Below are positions 44,593-53,846 of a DNA stretch of 64,000 nt, in pieces. How positions within the stretch are numbered: position 1 is the first letter of the stretch; the number at the start of each line of letters is the position of its first letter. A program made the translations under genes and the position numbers. Under the pieces are notes generated by a model, which was not told the origin of the DNA, did no database searches, and saw nothing but the letters and a program-made list of their open reading frames with translations. Source of the stretch: Undibacterium cyanobacteriorum (GTDB taxonomy: Bacteria; Pseudomonadota; Gammaproteobacteria; Burkholderiales; Burkholderiaceae_D); contig NZ_CP133720.1 in NCBI RefSeq assembly GCF_031326225.1, forward strand, positions 3,100,001 through 3,164,000, given 5' to 3'.

Positions 44593-45504
44593 ATGCACCC
44601 GCTCGAACTACAAAAAATTCTTTCTTCCGGCCTCTTATCTTTTCCGATTACCGATTTCGACGAACAAGGCGATTTCCGTCCTTCGACTTATATTGAACGT
44701 CTAGAATGGCTCGCGCCGTATGGTGCGAGTGCTTTGTTTGCTGCCGGCGGCACGGGTGAATTCTTCTCGCTGACAGGAACTGAGTACAGCGACATCATTC
44801 GCACCGCGGTGCAAACTTGCGCGGGTAAAGTGCCCATCTTGGCAGGTGTTGGCGGCCCTACTCGTCAAGCCATCGCCTTAGCGCAAGAAGCCGAACGGCT
44901 TGGTGCGCAAGGTCTACTGTTGCTGCCACATTACTTAACCGAAGCGAGCCAAGATGGTTTGGTCGCGCATGTGGCTGAAGTCTGCAAATCAGTGAATATC
45001 GGTGTCGTGGTCTACAACCGCGCAAATTGCCGTTTGACGCCAGCGTCCTTAGCCAAACTCGCAGACCTCTGCCCTAACCTAATCGGCTTCAAAGATGGTA
45101 TCGGCGATATCGAATTAATGGTATCGATCTGGCGTCGTATGGGTGATCGTTTCAGTTACTTGGGTGGCCTGCCAACCGCGGAAGTATTTGCGGGGGCTTA
45201 TAAAGCGATTGGCACTCCAGTGTATTCCTCTGCGGTGTTCAACTTTGTGCCGAAATTAGCGATGGACTTTTATCATGCAACAGCAAACGATGACCATGCT
45301 ACAGTGAACCGTCTGCTCGACGAATTCTTCTTGCCTTACCTGGAAATTCGCAATCGTAAAGCCGGCTATGCTGTGAGTATCGTTAAAGCGGGTGCGCGCT
45401 TAGTAGGTCATAGTGGTGGCCCAGTACGTGCGCCATTAACTGATCTCACTGCAGAAGAAGACGAAATGTTACGCCAATTGATTCTGAAACAAGGCGCTCA
45501 ATAA
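44593..45504 (+). CDS. kdgD: 5-dehydro-4-deoxyglucarate dehydratase
   Basis: Converts 5-keto-4-deoxyglucarate to 2,5-dioxovalerate (alpha-ketoglutarate semialdehyde), with loss of water and CO2. The 303-residue member of the DHDPS/NAL superfamily shows GLLSFPITDFDEQGDF, the GGTGEFFSLT loop and the Schiff-base Lys at about 167 in LIGFKDGIGD. A conserved YNRANCRLTP segment and the GGLPTAEVFA motif support KdgD. GGAGA precedes the ATG. The gene is followed by its pathway partner, the semialdehyde dehydrogenase, and preceded by the regulator. Confidence 0.95.
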   Translation: MHPLELQKILSSGLLSFPITDFDEQGDFRPSTYIERLEWLAPYGASALFAAGGTGEFFSLTGTEYSDIIRTAVQTCAGKVPILAGVGGPTRQAIALAQEAERLGAQGLLLLPHYLTEASQDGLVAHVAEVCKSVNIGVVVYNRANCRLTPASLAKLADLCPNLIGFKDGIGDIELMVSIWRRMGDRFSYLGGLPTAEVFAGAYKAIGTPVYSSAVFNFVPKLAMDFYHATANDDHATVNRLLDEFFLPYLEIRNRKAGYAVSIVKAGARLVGHSGGPVRAPLTDLTAEEDEMLRQLILKQGAQ

Positions 45505-45604
45505 GTCCGCCGAACCGGAAATCAAGGTCACAATAGCAGTAACAGTCAAAGTAACAGCAGCGGCATCAGCCACAGCAACATCACATTTGGAAAAAGGATT
45601 AGGT

Positions 45605-47188
45605 ATGACAATTCAAGGGACGATGATCATCGGTCACGAACGTCGATTGGGCACCGCAGGCAGCATCAAAGCCATCGACCCATCGACCAACACCGAAATG
45701 GAACCGAGTTTTGGTTTGGCAAACAGTGATGATGTGGATGATGCGTGTGAATTGGCTCGCCTCGCCTTCGATACCTATCGTGAGACCACGCCAGAACAGC
45801 GCGCTGTGTTCTTAGAAAGCATCGCCGACGAGATCATGGCATTGGGTTCAGATCTTCTCGACCGAGCCCATCGCGAAACCGGTTTGCCGATGGCACGCTT
45901 AGAGGGCGAGCGAGGTCGAACTATGAACCAACTGCGATTGTTCGCCAAAGTCGTCCGCGATGGTCACTATCTGAACGCAACACTCGATTCCGCTTTGCCT
46001 GAACGTGCACCACCACGTCCTGATCTGCGTCTCAGAAAAATTGCTTTGGGGCCCGTGGCTGTGTTCGGTGCGAGTAATTTCCCGCTCGCATTTTCGGTGG
46101 CTGGTGGTGATACTGCATCCGCTCTCGCAGCAGGTTGTCCAGTGGTGGTCAAAGCCCATAGTGCTCATCTCGGCACATCTGAATTGGTGGCGCAAGCCGT
46201 GCAAAGTGCTGCACGCAAATGCAATATGCCTGTTGGTGTTTTCTCCTGCTTAATCGGAGATGGCCGCCAAATCGGACAAGAATTAGTCAGCCATCCCGCC
46301 ATCCAAGCGGTCGGCTTTACTGGCTCACGTCAAGGGGGTATGGCACTGATGCGCACTGCTGCACAACGCCATCAACCGATTCCTGTCTATGCGGAGATGA
46401 GTAGCATCAATCCGGTGTTTCTGATGCCCCATGCGTTGACCAATAAAACGGCTCAGATCGCGACCGGATTTGTTGATTCTTTGACTTTAGGAGTCGGTCA
46501 ATTCTGTACTAATCCTGGCTTAGTGATTGCGATTGATAGCCATGAACTCGATCAATTTCTCGATGCTGCCCGCACAGCGATGCAAGCGAAAGCGGCAGCG
46601 ACGATGCTGACTCCCGGTATTCATCAAGCCTATGTCAAAGGTACGGCCCAACTGAAACAAGTCGCAGGGGTTACTGAAATTGCTGAAGGCCAGGCTGCCA
46701 GTCCAAGCCAAGCGTGCGCCGCACAAGCACAGCTGTTGAGCTGCAACGCGCCGCAATTTTTGAGTCAACCTGAACTTCGCGATGAAGTTTTCGGGCCCGC
46801 TTCACTGGTAGTCCGATGCGCCAGTCTCGATGAAATGCAAACCGTTGCCGAATCCCTCGAGGGTCAATTGACCGCCACTGTGCATGCAACGGCCGCCGAC
46901 TATGACTACGTACAGCCACTCTTGCCAGTCTTGGAACGTAAAGCGGGTCGCATCCTATTCAATGGATTCCCCACAGGTGTGGAAGTCTGTCATGCGATGG
47001 TGCATGGAGGTCCGTTCCCATCGACGTCAGATAGCCGCACCACGTCCGTCGGTGCAACAGCGATCGATCGTTTCTTGCGTCCCGTATGCTATCAAGCCTT
47101 TCCTGCGGAACTATTGCCGGCCAGTTTGCGCGATGACAATCCGCTCGGACTCGCAAGAGTCGTCGATGGCGCACTCGTTGTGAAATAA
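45605..47188 (+). CDS. 2,5-dioxovalerate (alpha-ketoglutarate semialdehyde) dehydrogenase
   Basis: Oxidises alpha-ketoglutarate semialdehyde to 2-oxoglutarate with NAD(P)+. The 527-residue aldehyde dehydrogenase has the catalytic Cys at about 301 in LGVGQFCTNPG and Glu264 in YAEMSSINPVF. The unusual C-terminal FNGFPTGVEVCHAMVHGGPFPSTSDSRTTSVG is typical of the KGSADH group. The start at 45605 has AAGGATTAGGT before it and is preferred to 45587. It follows kdgD in the product-to-TCA branch. Confidence 0.92.
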   Translation: MTIQGTMIIGHERRLGTAGSIKAIDPSTNTEMEPSFGLANSDDVDDACELARLAFDTYRETTPEQRAVFLESIADEIMALGSDLLDRAHRETGLPMARLEGERGRTMNQLRLFAKVVRDGHYLNATLDSALPERAPPRPDLRLRKIALGPVAVFGASNFPLAFSVAGGDTASALAAGCPVVVKAHSAHLGTSELVAQAVQSAARKCNMPVGVFSCLIGDGRQIGQELVSHPAIQAVGFTGSRQGGMALMRTAAQRHQPIPVYAEMSSINPVFLMPHALTNKTAQIATGFVDSLTLGVGQFCTNPGLVIAIDSHELDQFLDAARTAMQAKAAATMLTPGIHQAYVKGTAQLKQVAGVTEIAEGQAASPSQACAAQAQLLSCNAPQFLSQPELRDEVFGPASLVVRCASLDEMQTVAESLEGQLTATVHATAADYDYVQPLLPVLERKAGRILFNGFPTGVEVCHAMVHGGPFPSTSDSRTTSVGATAIDRFLRPVCYQAFPAELLPASLRDDNPLGLARVVDGALVVK

Positions 47189-47417
47189 ACGATTGCACTG
47201 AAATGTTTAAAAAGATTTGAAATGATGAAAGACACATTGAATGGCGTGCGTGCATCACATCGCCATTCAATGAATCAGAGCATCCAATCAATCTATACCC
47301 AATACAAAAAATAAAAATCAGAGTTTGAATCAGATTTTGAATCAGGCCAGTCCCACTGATCACCTAAGCAACAATCCAACTCTGAAATATAAATAAAAAT
47401 TGAACGGAGACATGTGT

Positions 47418-48797
47418 ATGAGCAGTTCTCAAATAGGCCGATATCGGTGGACCATTTGCGCATTACTTTTTTGCGCGACCACGATCAATTATCTGGACCG
47501 CCAAGTTCTCAGCTTATTAGCACCAGACCTCAGTAAAGAGTTCAACTGGAGCAATAGCGACTACGCCAACATCACCGCTGCATTTCAATTCGTCTACGCG
47601 ATTGCGATGCTCTTTGCAGGACGCTTGATTGATCGCATCGGCACCAAGACCGCTTTTCTCGTTGCCATCGCCATCTGGTCCTTAGGCGCCATCATGCATG
47701 CGTTTGCTCTCTTCTTTGGCAATGCGGCGAACAGTATCGCCAGCGTGCTAGGACTGAGCATTGTGCCCGCATCGATTATTGGATTCATGTTGTCGCGCGC
47801 GGTACTCGCCCTCGGCGAAGCAGGAAATTTTCCGGCGGCGATCAAGGCCACTGCAGAATATTTTCCGAAGAAAGAGCGTTCTTTCGCGACCGGTATTTTC
47901 AACTCGGGCGCCAACATCGGTGCAGTGTTAGCCCCCATCACGGTACCTCTGATTGCTGCCGCGTGGGGATGGCAAGCCACCTTCATCATCATCGGTGCCA
48001 TCGGCTTCCTGTGGATGGGATTTTGGATCGTCTTTTACGACAAACCCGAACAACAAAAACGCCTCAGTGCTGCAGAACTGGCGTATATCAATCAAGATCA
48101 AAATGAAACCGCGAACGATGCTAGTGCCGCACAGTCGCATGAGGATACCGCCCCGTTTTCTTGGTTCCGCTTGCTGGCCTACCGCCAAACCTGGGCTTTT
48201 GCCTTTGGCAAATTCATGACCGATGGCGTATGGTGGTTTTTCCTATTCTGGTTACCGAAGTATCTCGCGGCACAATATGGCATGAAGACCACGGACTTCG
48301 TATTCCCCCTCGCCGTACTCTATAGCATGACCATGATAGGCAGTATCGGCGGCGGTTGGTTCCCTAGCTATTTCATCTCGCGCGGCTACAGCCCCTACGA
48401 CGGCCGCATGAAAGCGATGCTGATCATTGCCTTCATCCCTTTAGTCGTGCTGTTAGCACAACCACTAGGCTATCTCAGTTTCTGGGTGCCGGTACTCCTC
48501 ATTGGAATTGGAACCTCGGCCCATCAAGCGTGGTCGGCCAATATCTTCACGACGGTTTCTGATATGTTTCCCAAACGCGCCGTGGCTTCGGTGGTAGGCA
48601 TTGGTGGTATGGCCGGTGGTCTCGGTGGTGTATTGATTACGAAATGTGGCGGATGGCTGTTCGACTATTTTGGCCAACAAGGCCAACTGCAAACCGGCTA
48701 CACCATCATGTTCGCCATCTGCGCTCTTGCCTATATCGTGGCATGGAGTGTCATGAAACTTTTAGTTCCTAAGTACCAAGTGATCACCAATTTATAA
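47418..48797 (+). CDS. MFS transporter, hexuronate/sugar-acid (ACS) family
   Basis: Inner-membrane symporter of 459 residues with 12 predicted helices. It is of the anion:cation symporter group that includes ExuT and GudP. The N terminus RYRWTICALLFCATTINYLDRQVLSLLAPDLSKEFNWS is the family fingerprint. FSRALG-like LSRAVLALGEAGNFPAAIKATAEYFPKKERS and the second-half GGWFPSYFISRGYSPYDGRMKAM are also typical. A GGAGA site lies seven bases before the ATG at 47418, so this start is chosen over 47400. It probably imports galacturonate or galactarate. Confidence 0.9.
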   Translation: MSSSQIGRYRWTICALLFCATTINYLDRQVLSLLAPDLSKEFNWSNSDYANITAAFQFVYAIAMLFAGRLIDRIGTKTAFLVAIAIWSLGAIMHAFALFFGNAANSIASVLGLSIVPASIIGFMLSRAVLALGEAGNFPAAIKATAEYFPKKERSFATGIFNSGANIGAVLAPITVPLIAAAWGWQATFIIIGAIGFLWMGFWIVFYDKPEQQKRLSAAELAYINQDQNETANDASAAQSHEDTAPFSWFRLLAYRQTWAFAFGKFMTDGVWWFFLFWLPKYLAAQYGMKTTDFVFPLAVLYSMTMIGSIGGGWFPSYFISRGYSPYDGRMKAMLIIAFIPLVVLLAQPLGYLSFWVPVLLIGIGTSAHQAWSANIFTTVSDMFPKRAVASVVGIGGMAGGLGGVLITKCGGWLFDYFGQQGQLQTGYTIMFAICALAYIVAWSVMKLLVPKYQVITNL

Positions 48798-48806
48798 ATA
48801 AGATTT

Positions 48807-49706
48807 ATGTCGACCACACTTCCCTATGAACGCGTTGCCGATGTCCGCTGCGGTGTCGGTGAAAGCCCTTTCTGGCATGCTGCCGAACAAGCCTGGTATT
48901 GGGTCGGCATTCCGGACAAAAAGATTTGGCGCTACAAAAATGCGAGCGCACCACAGCTGTCGCATTGGAACACCAATGAAATGATTGGCTGCCTCGCCTT
49001 AGCCGACGATGGCAGCTTTATCGCGGGCATGGAGAGCGGCATCTTCCAACTGCAACTCGGAGAGCAACATCAAGTACACGCCAAACGTTTAGCAGCACCG
49101 CCCGAATTAGGACAAGGCATACGCTTTAACGACGGTCGCTGCGATCGTCAAGGACGCTTCTGGAGTGGCACGATGTTCATGGATATGGCCCAGGCCAAAG
49201 CCATCGGCAACTTGTATCGCTACACCACACAACAAGGTGTCTCTAGTCCATTTGTCGCGGGTCTGTTGGTACAAAATGGTTTAGCCTGGTCCGCTGATGG
49301 TCGCACCATGTATCTCTCTGACTCGCATCCCAACAGCCAATTGATTTGGGCCTTTGACTACGATTGCGAGGTCGGCGTGCCGCACAACCAACGCGTCTTC
49401 GTCGACATGAAACAACACCAAGGTCGCCCCGATGGCGCCGCCGTCGATGTCGACGGCTGCTACTGGATCTGCGGCAACGACGGCTCACGCTTACTCCGCT
49501 TCACCCCCGAAGGAAAACTCGATCGTGAAATCATGATCCCCATGAAAAAACCCGCCATGTGCAGCTTCGGCGGCGCCAACATGGACGAACTGATGGTCAC
49601 TTCCATCGCCGCAGGTCAACCTGCCGAAGATGAATGGGCCGGCTCAACGATTATTTTGCGGCCGGGGACGCAGGGGATTGGTGAGGCTTTGTTTGGGATG
49701 AAGTGA
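48807..49706 (+). CDS. SMP-30/gluconolactonase-family lactonase
   Basis: A six-bladed beta-propeller lactonase, 299 residues. N-terminal VRCGVGESPFWHAAEQAWYWVGIPDKKIWR carries the metal Glu. NDGRCDRQGRFWSGTM and VQNGLAWSADGRTMYLSDSHPNSQLIW, GRPDGAAVDVDGCYWICG and CSFGGANMDELMVTSI are the usual blocks. In the oxidative uronate route, this family opens galactarolactone or glucarolactone, the product of uronate dehydrogenase. It follows the transporter gene by 9 bases, in the same operon. Confidence 0.88.
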   Translation: MSTTLPYERVADVRCGVGESPFWHAAEQAWYWVGIPDKKIWRYKNASAPQLSHWNTNEMIGCLALADDGSFIAGMESGIFQLQLGEQHQVHAKRLAAPPELGQGIRFNDGRCDRQGRFWSGTMFMDMAQAKAIGNLYRYTTQQGVSSPFVAGLLVQNGLAWSADGRTMYLSDSHPNSQLIWAFDYDCEVGVPHNQRVFVDMKQHQGRPDGAAVDVDGCYWICGNDGSRLLRFTPEGKLDREIMIPMKKPAMCSFGGANMDELMVTSIAAGQPAEDEWAGSTIILRPGTQGIGEALFGMK

Positions 49707-49756
49707 GAGGTTCAAGAGAGAGTCTCACTAGCTTTGGGTGCCGCGGTCGTACCTCG

Positions 49757-49790
49757 GTAGGTACGATTGGAGCGAAGCGTAATCGTACGC
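49757..49790. repeat. REP-like palindrome family, copy 1
   Basis: Arms GTACGATT and AATCGTAC flank a GC-rich centre (GGAGCGAAGCG), with a GTAG flank. It is one of six clear copies in 49.7-57.5 kb, all between or at the ends of genes. Confidence 0.85.
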
Positions 49791-49908
49791 ATTTCAATCG
49801 CCAGCTTCCAAAATCACTCGCAACAACGCCACACATTCGTGATACAGACCTCAATCTTCGAGGCAAATTTCACCAAAATTTCCACCACGGCCGAGATCCA
49901 GAGCCTTG

Positions 49909-50439
49909 TCAAACCAGCACTTCGAATGGCGCATCCACACCAAGGTCTGGTACCTGGTCATGCCGAAAGTTCGTTATGGTCTCAGCAAGCATGGGAGGAA
50001 TATCAAAAAAGTAGTCGACGTCTGCGTCTTCACCACCCGCATTGTCTTGTTCTTGCCTCTGAACCGAAAAAATCTCGTCAAATTGATTCGGCATTTCACC
50101 GATCGTTTCCAAATGATAAATTCCCTCTTGTGCATCATGAATGATCTGCCATTTGTCGAGTCCCATTTCATAACAAGCGACTTTGCTGTACATGACATGC
50201 TCCTCTACTTGACAGCTCACCACCTTGCATTCGTTCGCCAGCTGCATCAACCTCGTTGACGTCAGCATTGGAGGATTAAAATCATTGAACACAATCAAAA
50301 ACCAAGCTGGTAGCTGCACTGCAGTTATCACCGATTCTGAAAATTCTTCGACTTCTCCTGTACGATGAAGCTCAAGCTCCTGAAGAACTTGCTCAGAACT
50401 CTTGCCGGAAACGGCTAGCCAAGACATTGCAAAACCCAT
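49909..50439 (-). CDS. Conserved hypothetical protein
   Basis: A 176-residue soluble protein; the function is unknown. The start MGFAMSWLAVSGKSSEQVLQELEL and the later QEQDNAGGEDADVDYFFDIPPMLAETI look like a conserved hypothetical family I recall from several proteobacteria, but I cannot name it. Such proteins often occur singly near toxin-immunity loci. GGGGAA precedes the ATG. Confidence 0.72.
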   Translation of the reverse strand: MGFAMSWLAVSGKSSEQVLQELELHRTGEVEEFSESVITAVQLPAWFLIVFNDFNPPMLTSTRLMQLANECKVVSCQVEEHVMYSKVACYEMGLDKWQIIHDAQEGIYHLETIGEMPNQFDEIFSVQRQEQDNAGGEDADVDYFFDIPPMLAETITNFRHDQVPDLGVDAPFEVLV

Positions 50440-50469
50440 TTATTCCCCATCATCTAAAATTACGCTGCA

Positions 50470-50940
50470 CTATTTGGTGTTCACACGAATCGGTTTATAC
50501 ACCACGAATTCGCTTTTCTCGGAAGAGCCATCTCGTTTTCTCAGGATCAAATCGATCTTCCCTTCAAAGTTACATCTTTCGTCCACATGAGGACTCATGA
50601 AAATACGACTGTCTTGATAATCCTTTACTTTAAACGATGCTTCGTCTTTACTCATGCCTCTCACATGCAAGAGAAATTGAACCTTTAGGAGTTCAATTGA
50701 CCCGCTCTCATTCTTGAACTCCACAGGACTAAAATCCGCTCCCAGCGTTCTAAGCCATAATGCCTTATTCGTTACGACTGCATCGACGATCGGGAAAAAG
50801 AATTGACTGTGGTAATGATCCCTCTGAATAATCGCTCCATCAGATGCCACAATGGTGGAAATAATTTTGCTGACATCACATTCAGCATAGGAAGAAGTCG
50901 AGACAAACAACGATAAAACGAGCAAAAAATATTTTTTCAT
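50470..50940 (-). CDS. Hypothetical exported protein
   Basis: I do not recognise this 156-residue protein. A signal peptide (MKKYFLLVLSLFVSTSSYA) is followed by a domain with two Cys (CDVSKII and DERCNFEGKI) that might pair. A basic C-terminal strand carries LILRKRDGSSEKSEFVVYKPI. A GAGG ribosome site precedes the ATG. It is the middle of a row of leftward single genes. Confidence 0.6.
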   Translation of the reverse strand: MKKYFLLVLSLFVSTSSYAECDVSKIISTIVASDGAIIQRDHYHSQFFFPIVDAVVTNKALWLRTLGADFSPVEFKNESGSIELLKVQFLLHVRGMSKDEASFKVKDYQDSRIFMSPHVDERCNFEGKIDLILRKRDGSSEKSEFVVYKPIRVNTK

Positions 50941-51051
50941 TGAAAGCCTCAGTGGCTAGAATTGGATCGATTTTATTCGCCATCACACTACAAAAGAACA
51001 AGATCCACAAAACACAAACTAAGCACGAACTAAGCACAAACTAAGCACGAA

Positions 51052-51417
51052 TCAGTAACTCCATCCTTTTGCTTCTTTCAGAACTTCAATCACTTTTTCT
51101 TGTTTGGCATAACGTTTTTCAAGGGCAGCAACATCGCGGTCAAGTCGCTTACATTTCAGGGACTTCATCGCAGCGAGTATTTCATCTCTGCGTTCACGAT
51201 CATATGGCTCTTCGCCGGCCCAATGCGAGCAGCCAACGATACGATCGATCATGATGACGACATCTTTCGGTTGATCCTTTTTCAAAGCAGCTAAAGGGTC
51301 TTCGGCGGCTTCCACATGAAAAACCACAAAACTTAGGAGCGCCCCAAGGAGGATACGACCACTGATTTTCTTCGAACAGCCAAGGGATAATCGTGACAAT
51401 TTACTGTGCAATTTCAT
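51052..51417 (-). CDS. Hypothetical exported protein with a conserved CSHWAGEEPYD motif
   Basis: A 121-residue protein with a long signal peptide (cleavage after about residue 37). The mature part is KDVVIMIDRIVGCSHWAGEEPYDRERRDEILAAMKSLKCKRLDRDVAALEKRY, where two Cys (GCSHW and LKCKR) may form a disulphide. I recall this motif in uncharacterised proteins of betaproteobacteria. The strong GGAGAGGAG ribosome site supports translation. Confidence 0.68.
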   Translation of the reverse strand: MKLHSKLSRLSLGCSKKISGRILLGALLSFVVFHVEAAEDPLAALKKDQPKDVVIMIDRIVGCSHWAGEEPYDRERRDEILAAMKSLKCKRLDRDVAALEKRYAKQEKVIEVLKEAKGWSY

Positions 51418-51568
51418 CGGTACTCCTCTCCATATCCTCTACATATAATGTCGTTACCATCGCCAAACATCGGCAAATATGATGCAGCTTCAAAATAGCC
51501 TCTTCAATTCGCTGTTGCAGAAAAACGCAATGAAGACGTGAACGTGAATGGCTTGAGTTCGCACTATC

Positions 51569-52135
51569 TCAATTGACGTGCACCCTCAATCGGTGTCCAT
51601 CCATCGAATACGGAATCAACTTCAATTCCTCGGCATCTGCTTGGCTCTGTTCATAAGCACGTCCCGCGACATCATAAATCCCCTTGCCACATTTATCGAC
51701 AAACCCACCACGCCACGCATCAAGTAATTCACTCGGTGAACCTTTTTTAAACTCGACACCACAAGGAGAGACATTCGACACCAAACTCAGAACTAGTATT
51801 TCCTTAGTATTTGACTGCCGGTAACGATCAAGATTAATCTTTCGCGCCTCTAATTGCACTGTCCCCAAATTCTTCAAAGATGCATGACCTCGACTTACGA
51901 CATCCATCTGTTCTCGATTCAAATGCACAATCCAGAATGGCTTGCCCTGCCATTCAAAGGCACGCGCTTCACCAACAGGAATTTCTGATACGGGAACCTC
52001 AAAATAGGGTCGATTTTGCTCAGCGACATCGGTAGGTTTCATCGTATTTGCGAATTGAAGCGCTATGAATACCAGAGCAATCACTGCCAATGCGAGGAAA
52101 GCGAATAGCAAAACTTTTCTTGATAATGAATTCAA
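51569..52135 (-). CDS. Membrane-anchored Rieske-like protein lacking cluster ligands
   Basis: A 188-residue protein with one N-terminal membrane helix (VLLFAFLALAVIALVFIALQFA). The remainder resembles a Rieske iron-sulphur domain (GKPFWIVHLNREQM, then CGKGIYDVAGRAYEQSQADAEELKLIPYSMDGHRLRV, compared with the CPCHGS..DLAGR block of PetA). However, neither box keeps the Cys/His ligands: the first reads SPCGVEF and the second DKCGKGIYD. It is therefore probably not a redox protein. The start is TTG, with GAGGTGA just before it. Confidence 0.55.
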   Translation of the reverse strand: MNSLSRKVLLFAFLALAVIALVFIALQFANTMKPTDVAEQNRPYFEVPVSEIPVGEARAFEWQGKPFWIVHLNREQMDVVSRGHASLKNLGTVQLEARKINLDRYRQSNTKEILVLSLVSNVSPCGVEFKKGSPSELLDAWRGGFVDKCGKGIYDVAGRAYEQSQADAEELKLIPYSMDGHRLRVHVN

Positions 52136-52179
52136 AATATCACCTCACTTGCGCCGCAAAAACCAAAGCTAGCCCCCCC

Positions 52180-52212
52180 GTAGGTACGATTCGAGCGCAG
52201 CGTAATCGTACG
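52180..52212. repeat. REP-like palindrome family, copy 2
   Basis: GTAGGTACGATT...AATCGTACG with one substitution in the centre. It lies between the Rieske-like gene and the next upstream gene. Confidence 0.88.
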
Positions 52213-52243
52213 AATTTCCTGCTAACGACCTCACGCTCTTCAG

Positions 52244-52591
52244 TCACAGACCTGGGTATAAAGTAAACTTCGGTTTGGTGTCATTTGAGATGCCTAACAA
52301 TAGATCACACCCAGGTACAGCTTCTTGCTTACATTCAAATCCCACAGTCCAACCGATAGCATCGATACTATTCGGTCTATCAACCGGCGAATAGTAGGTG
52401 AAATCGACGCGCCCAAGTTTGTAATTCTTAAGATCAACTTGCTTTTCTTGGTGCAAATACTTCTTCGCCAATTCGATCACTCTTTCGGGAGGGAGGTGCG
52501 GCTTAGTAAATTTCGCTTGAAGTAATTCGCGGTTATCTGCAAACGCACAGAGACTAAACATGGTAAGCGTCATAAAAACAAACGATCTCAT
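52244..52591 (-). CDS. Hypothetical exported protein
   Basis: A 115-residue protein; no family recognised. From the ATG at 52591 it begins with a signal peptide, MRSFVFMTLTMFSLCAFA. The rest includes LPPERVIELAKKYLHQEKQVDLKNYKL and a Cys pair in GFECKQEAVPGCDLLLG. The longer frame to 52663 adds 24 residues that make no signal sequence, so the shorter start is chosen. Confidence 0.6.
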   Translation of the reverse strand: MRSFVFMTLTMFSLCAFADNRELLQAKFTKPHLPPERVIELAKKYLHQEKQVDLKNYKLGRVDFTYYSPVDRPNSIDAIGWTVGFECKQEAVPGCDLLLGISNDTKPKFTLYPGL

Positions 52592-52662
52592 TTCAATTTG
52601 ACTCCGGTCGAATAATTCGAGCTTGCTTAGCCCCGCGTAGGTAATGACAGCATACTCACCCA

Positions 52663-53769
52663 TTAGAAATTAATACGAACATACAGATACACAACTGTCC
52701 CCACAAGCATGAACACGACTTGCCACGAAGTTAGTTTCTGCGTGTAGTGCGCCTTAAGTCGGCCGATCAGGGTATCCTTTGTCACGAGAGGGTCGGCGGA
52801 TAATATTCTCTGAATTTCATCAATCGCACCTCTTTGCAACAACAGCCATAACTCTAATGCCATTTTCGTCGACACCCCAGTACGATGTATATTGACATCG
52901 CCGTTATCATTGGAAAGCACTACATCCCCACCTGCACTGACGACCACGCACCAACCATTTTCATCCACGAGCCAGGTATCGGGATGCTCTTCATCGACGA
53001 CTGATAATTCCACTAATGCAGCCCGTAGCTCATCCACAGTTGGGTTTTCAGAACCGCCACCCCATCGAGTTTCAAGATGGGTGTCGACTCTTGAAGTTGC
53101 ACTTCGTTGACGCAATCGCTGTGGTGAAGGTCTAGACGTACAGTAAGGACAGAAGGTTTCATTAGCATCCCTTGAACGTCCGCAGGCCGTGCAATTTCTT
53201 TTTTCTTGCAACATCTCTTCCTTCCTTGAATATTTTGGGGACATTCCATAAACCACCTCGGCACAGAAGCCTGTCGACTTTAAAGCCAGCACCAATTCTT
53301 GAGCTGTCGATACTGACGAAACTGTGAGTGTAGGATTAAGATCATCAAAGCAATTGTCAACGATCTCCTTCGCCCGCGCCAATCCAATTCCCGTGTACTG
53401 CCGTAGCAAACGAATCGCATCTACGGCGCGAGCCCCCTCGCACCAAGTCTTAACACGAATTTCAGGCAGCTGGATTGCGTTTGGATCGCCGCAAACACGA
53501 TATGCAGCGAGCGATTCGGTGAGTAGTCGATGGTAACTCAGCACAAAGAACGCGCCATCAGATCGTGCAACGAAAAGTGGCGCGTTTCCAGCCAAAGCAT
53601 CTATCGCATCTTGTGAATCAAGATAAGATGCGGCTTGGTAGTAAAAGACCCAACCTTCCTCATATTCTTCCGTTGCATCGGTCAGTACTACCAAATGCGA
53701 TCCTTGCTCACTCATCGCCGAAATTTGTTGAGCGGCGATCGCTGAAGCATTTTCAAGGGAAATAGGCAT
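52663..53769 (-). CDS. Multi-domain protein: YrhB/Imm35-like, L7/L12-like, zinc ribbon, C-terminal membrane anchor
   Basis: A 368-residue protein of unusual build. Residues 1-75 resemble YrhB/Imm35 immunity proteins (EEGWVFYYQAASYLDSQDAIDALAGNAPLFVARSDG). Residues 105-145 resemble the ribosomal L7/L12 C-terminal fold (AVDAIRLLRQYTGIGLARAKEIVDN). A zinc ribbon has Cys193, 196, 207 and 210. About 230-320 (LETRWGGGSENPTVDELRAAL...DEEHPDTWLVDENGWCV) looks like another immunity-type domain. A transmembrane helix (WQVVFMLVGTVVYLYV) ends the protein. An alternative start at 53808 adds 13 residues. Function unknown. Confidence 0.62.
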   Translation of the reverse strand: MPISLENASAIAAQQISAMSEQGSHLVVLTDATEEYEEGWVFYYQAASYLDSQDAIDALAGNAPLFVARSDGAFFVLSYHRLLTESLAAYRVCGDPNAIQLPEIRVKTWCEGARAVDAIRLLRQYTGIGLARAKEIVDNCFDDLNPTLTVSSVSTAQELVLALKSTGFCAEVVYGMSPKYSRKEEMLQEKRNCTACGRSRDANETFCPYCTSRPSPQRLRQRSATSRVDTHLETRWGGGSENPTVDELRAALVELSVVDEEHPDTWLVDENGWCVVVSAGGDVVLSNDNGDVNIHRTGVSTKMALELWLLLQRGAIDEIQRILSADPLVTKDTLIGRLKAHYTQKLTSWQVVFMLVGTVVYLYVRINF

Positions 53770-53846
53770 TTGTTTTCTCGCCGAATTAATCGAAGTAACA
53801 CCGATCATCGACCTGGCATCATGTCGGGGGTATGAAGTCGTCGTAG

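Noticed and set aside
49767..50144. Rightward frame of 125 residues (MERSVIVRI...)
   Set aside because: It begins inside a REP-like element and then runs antisense to the 49909-50439 gene.
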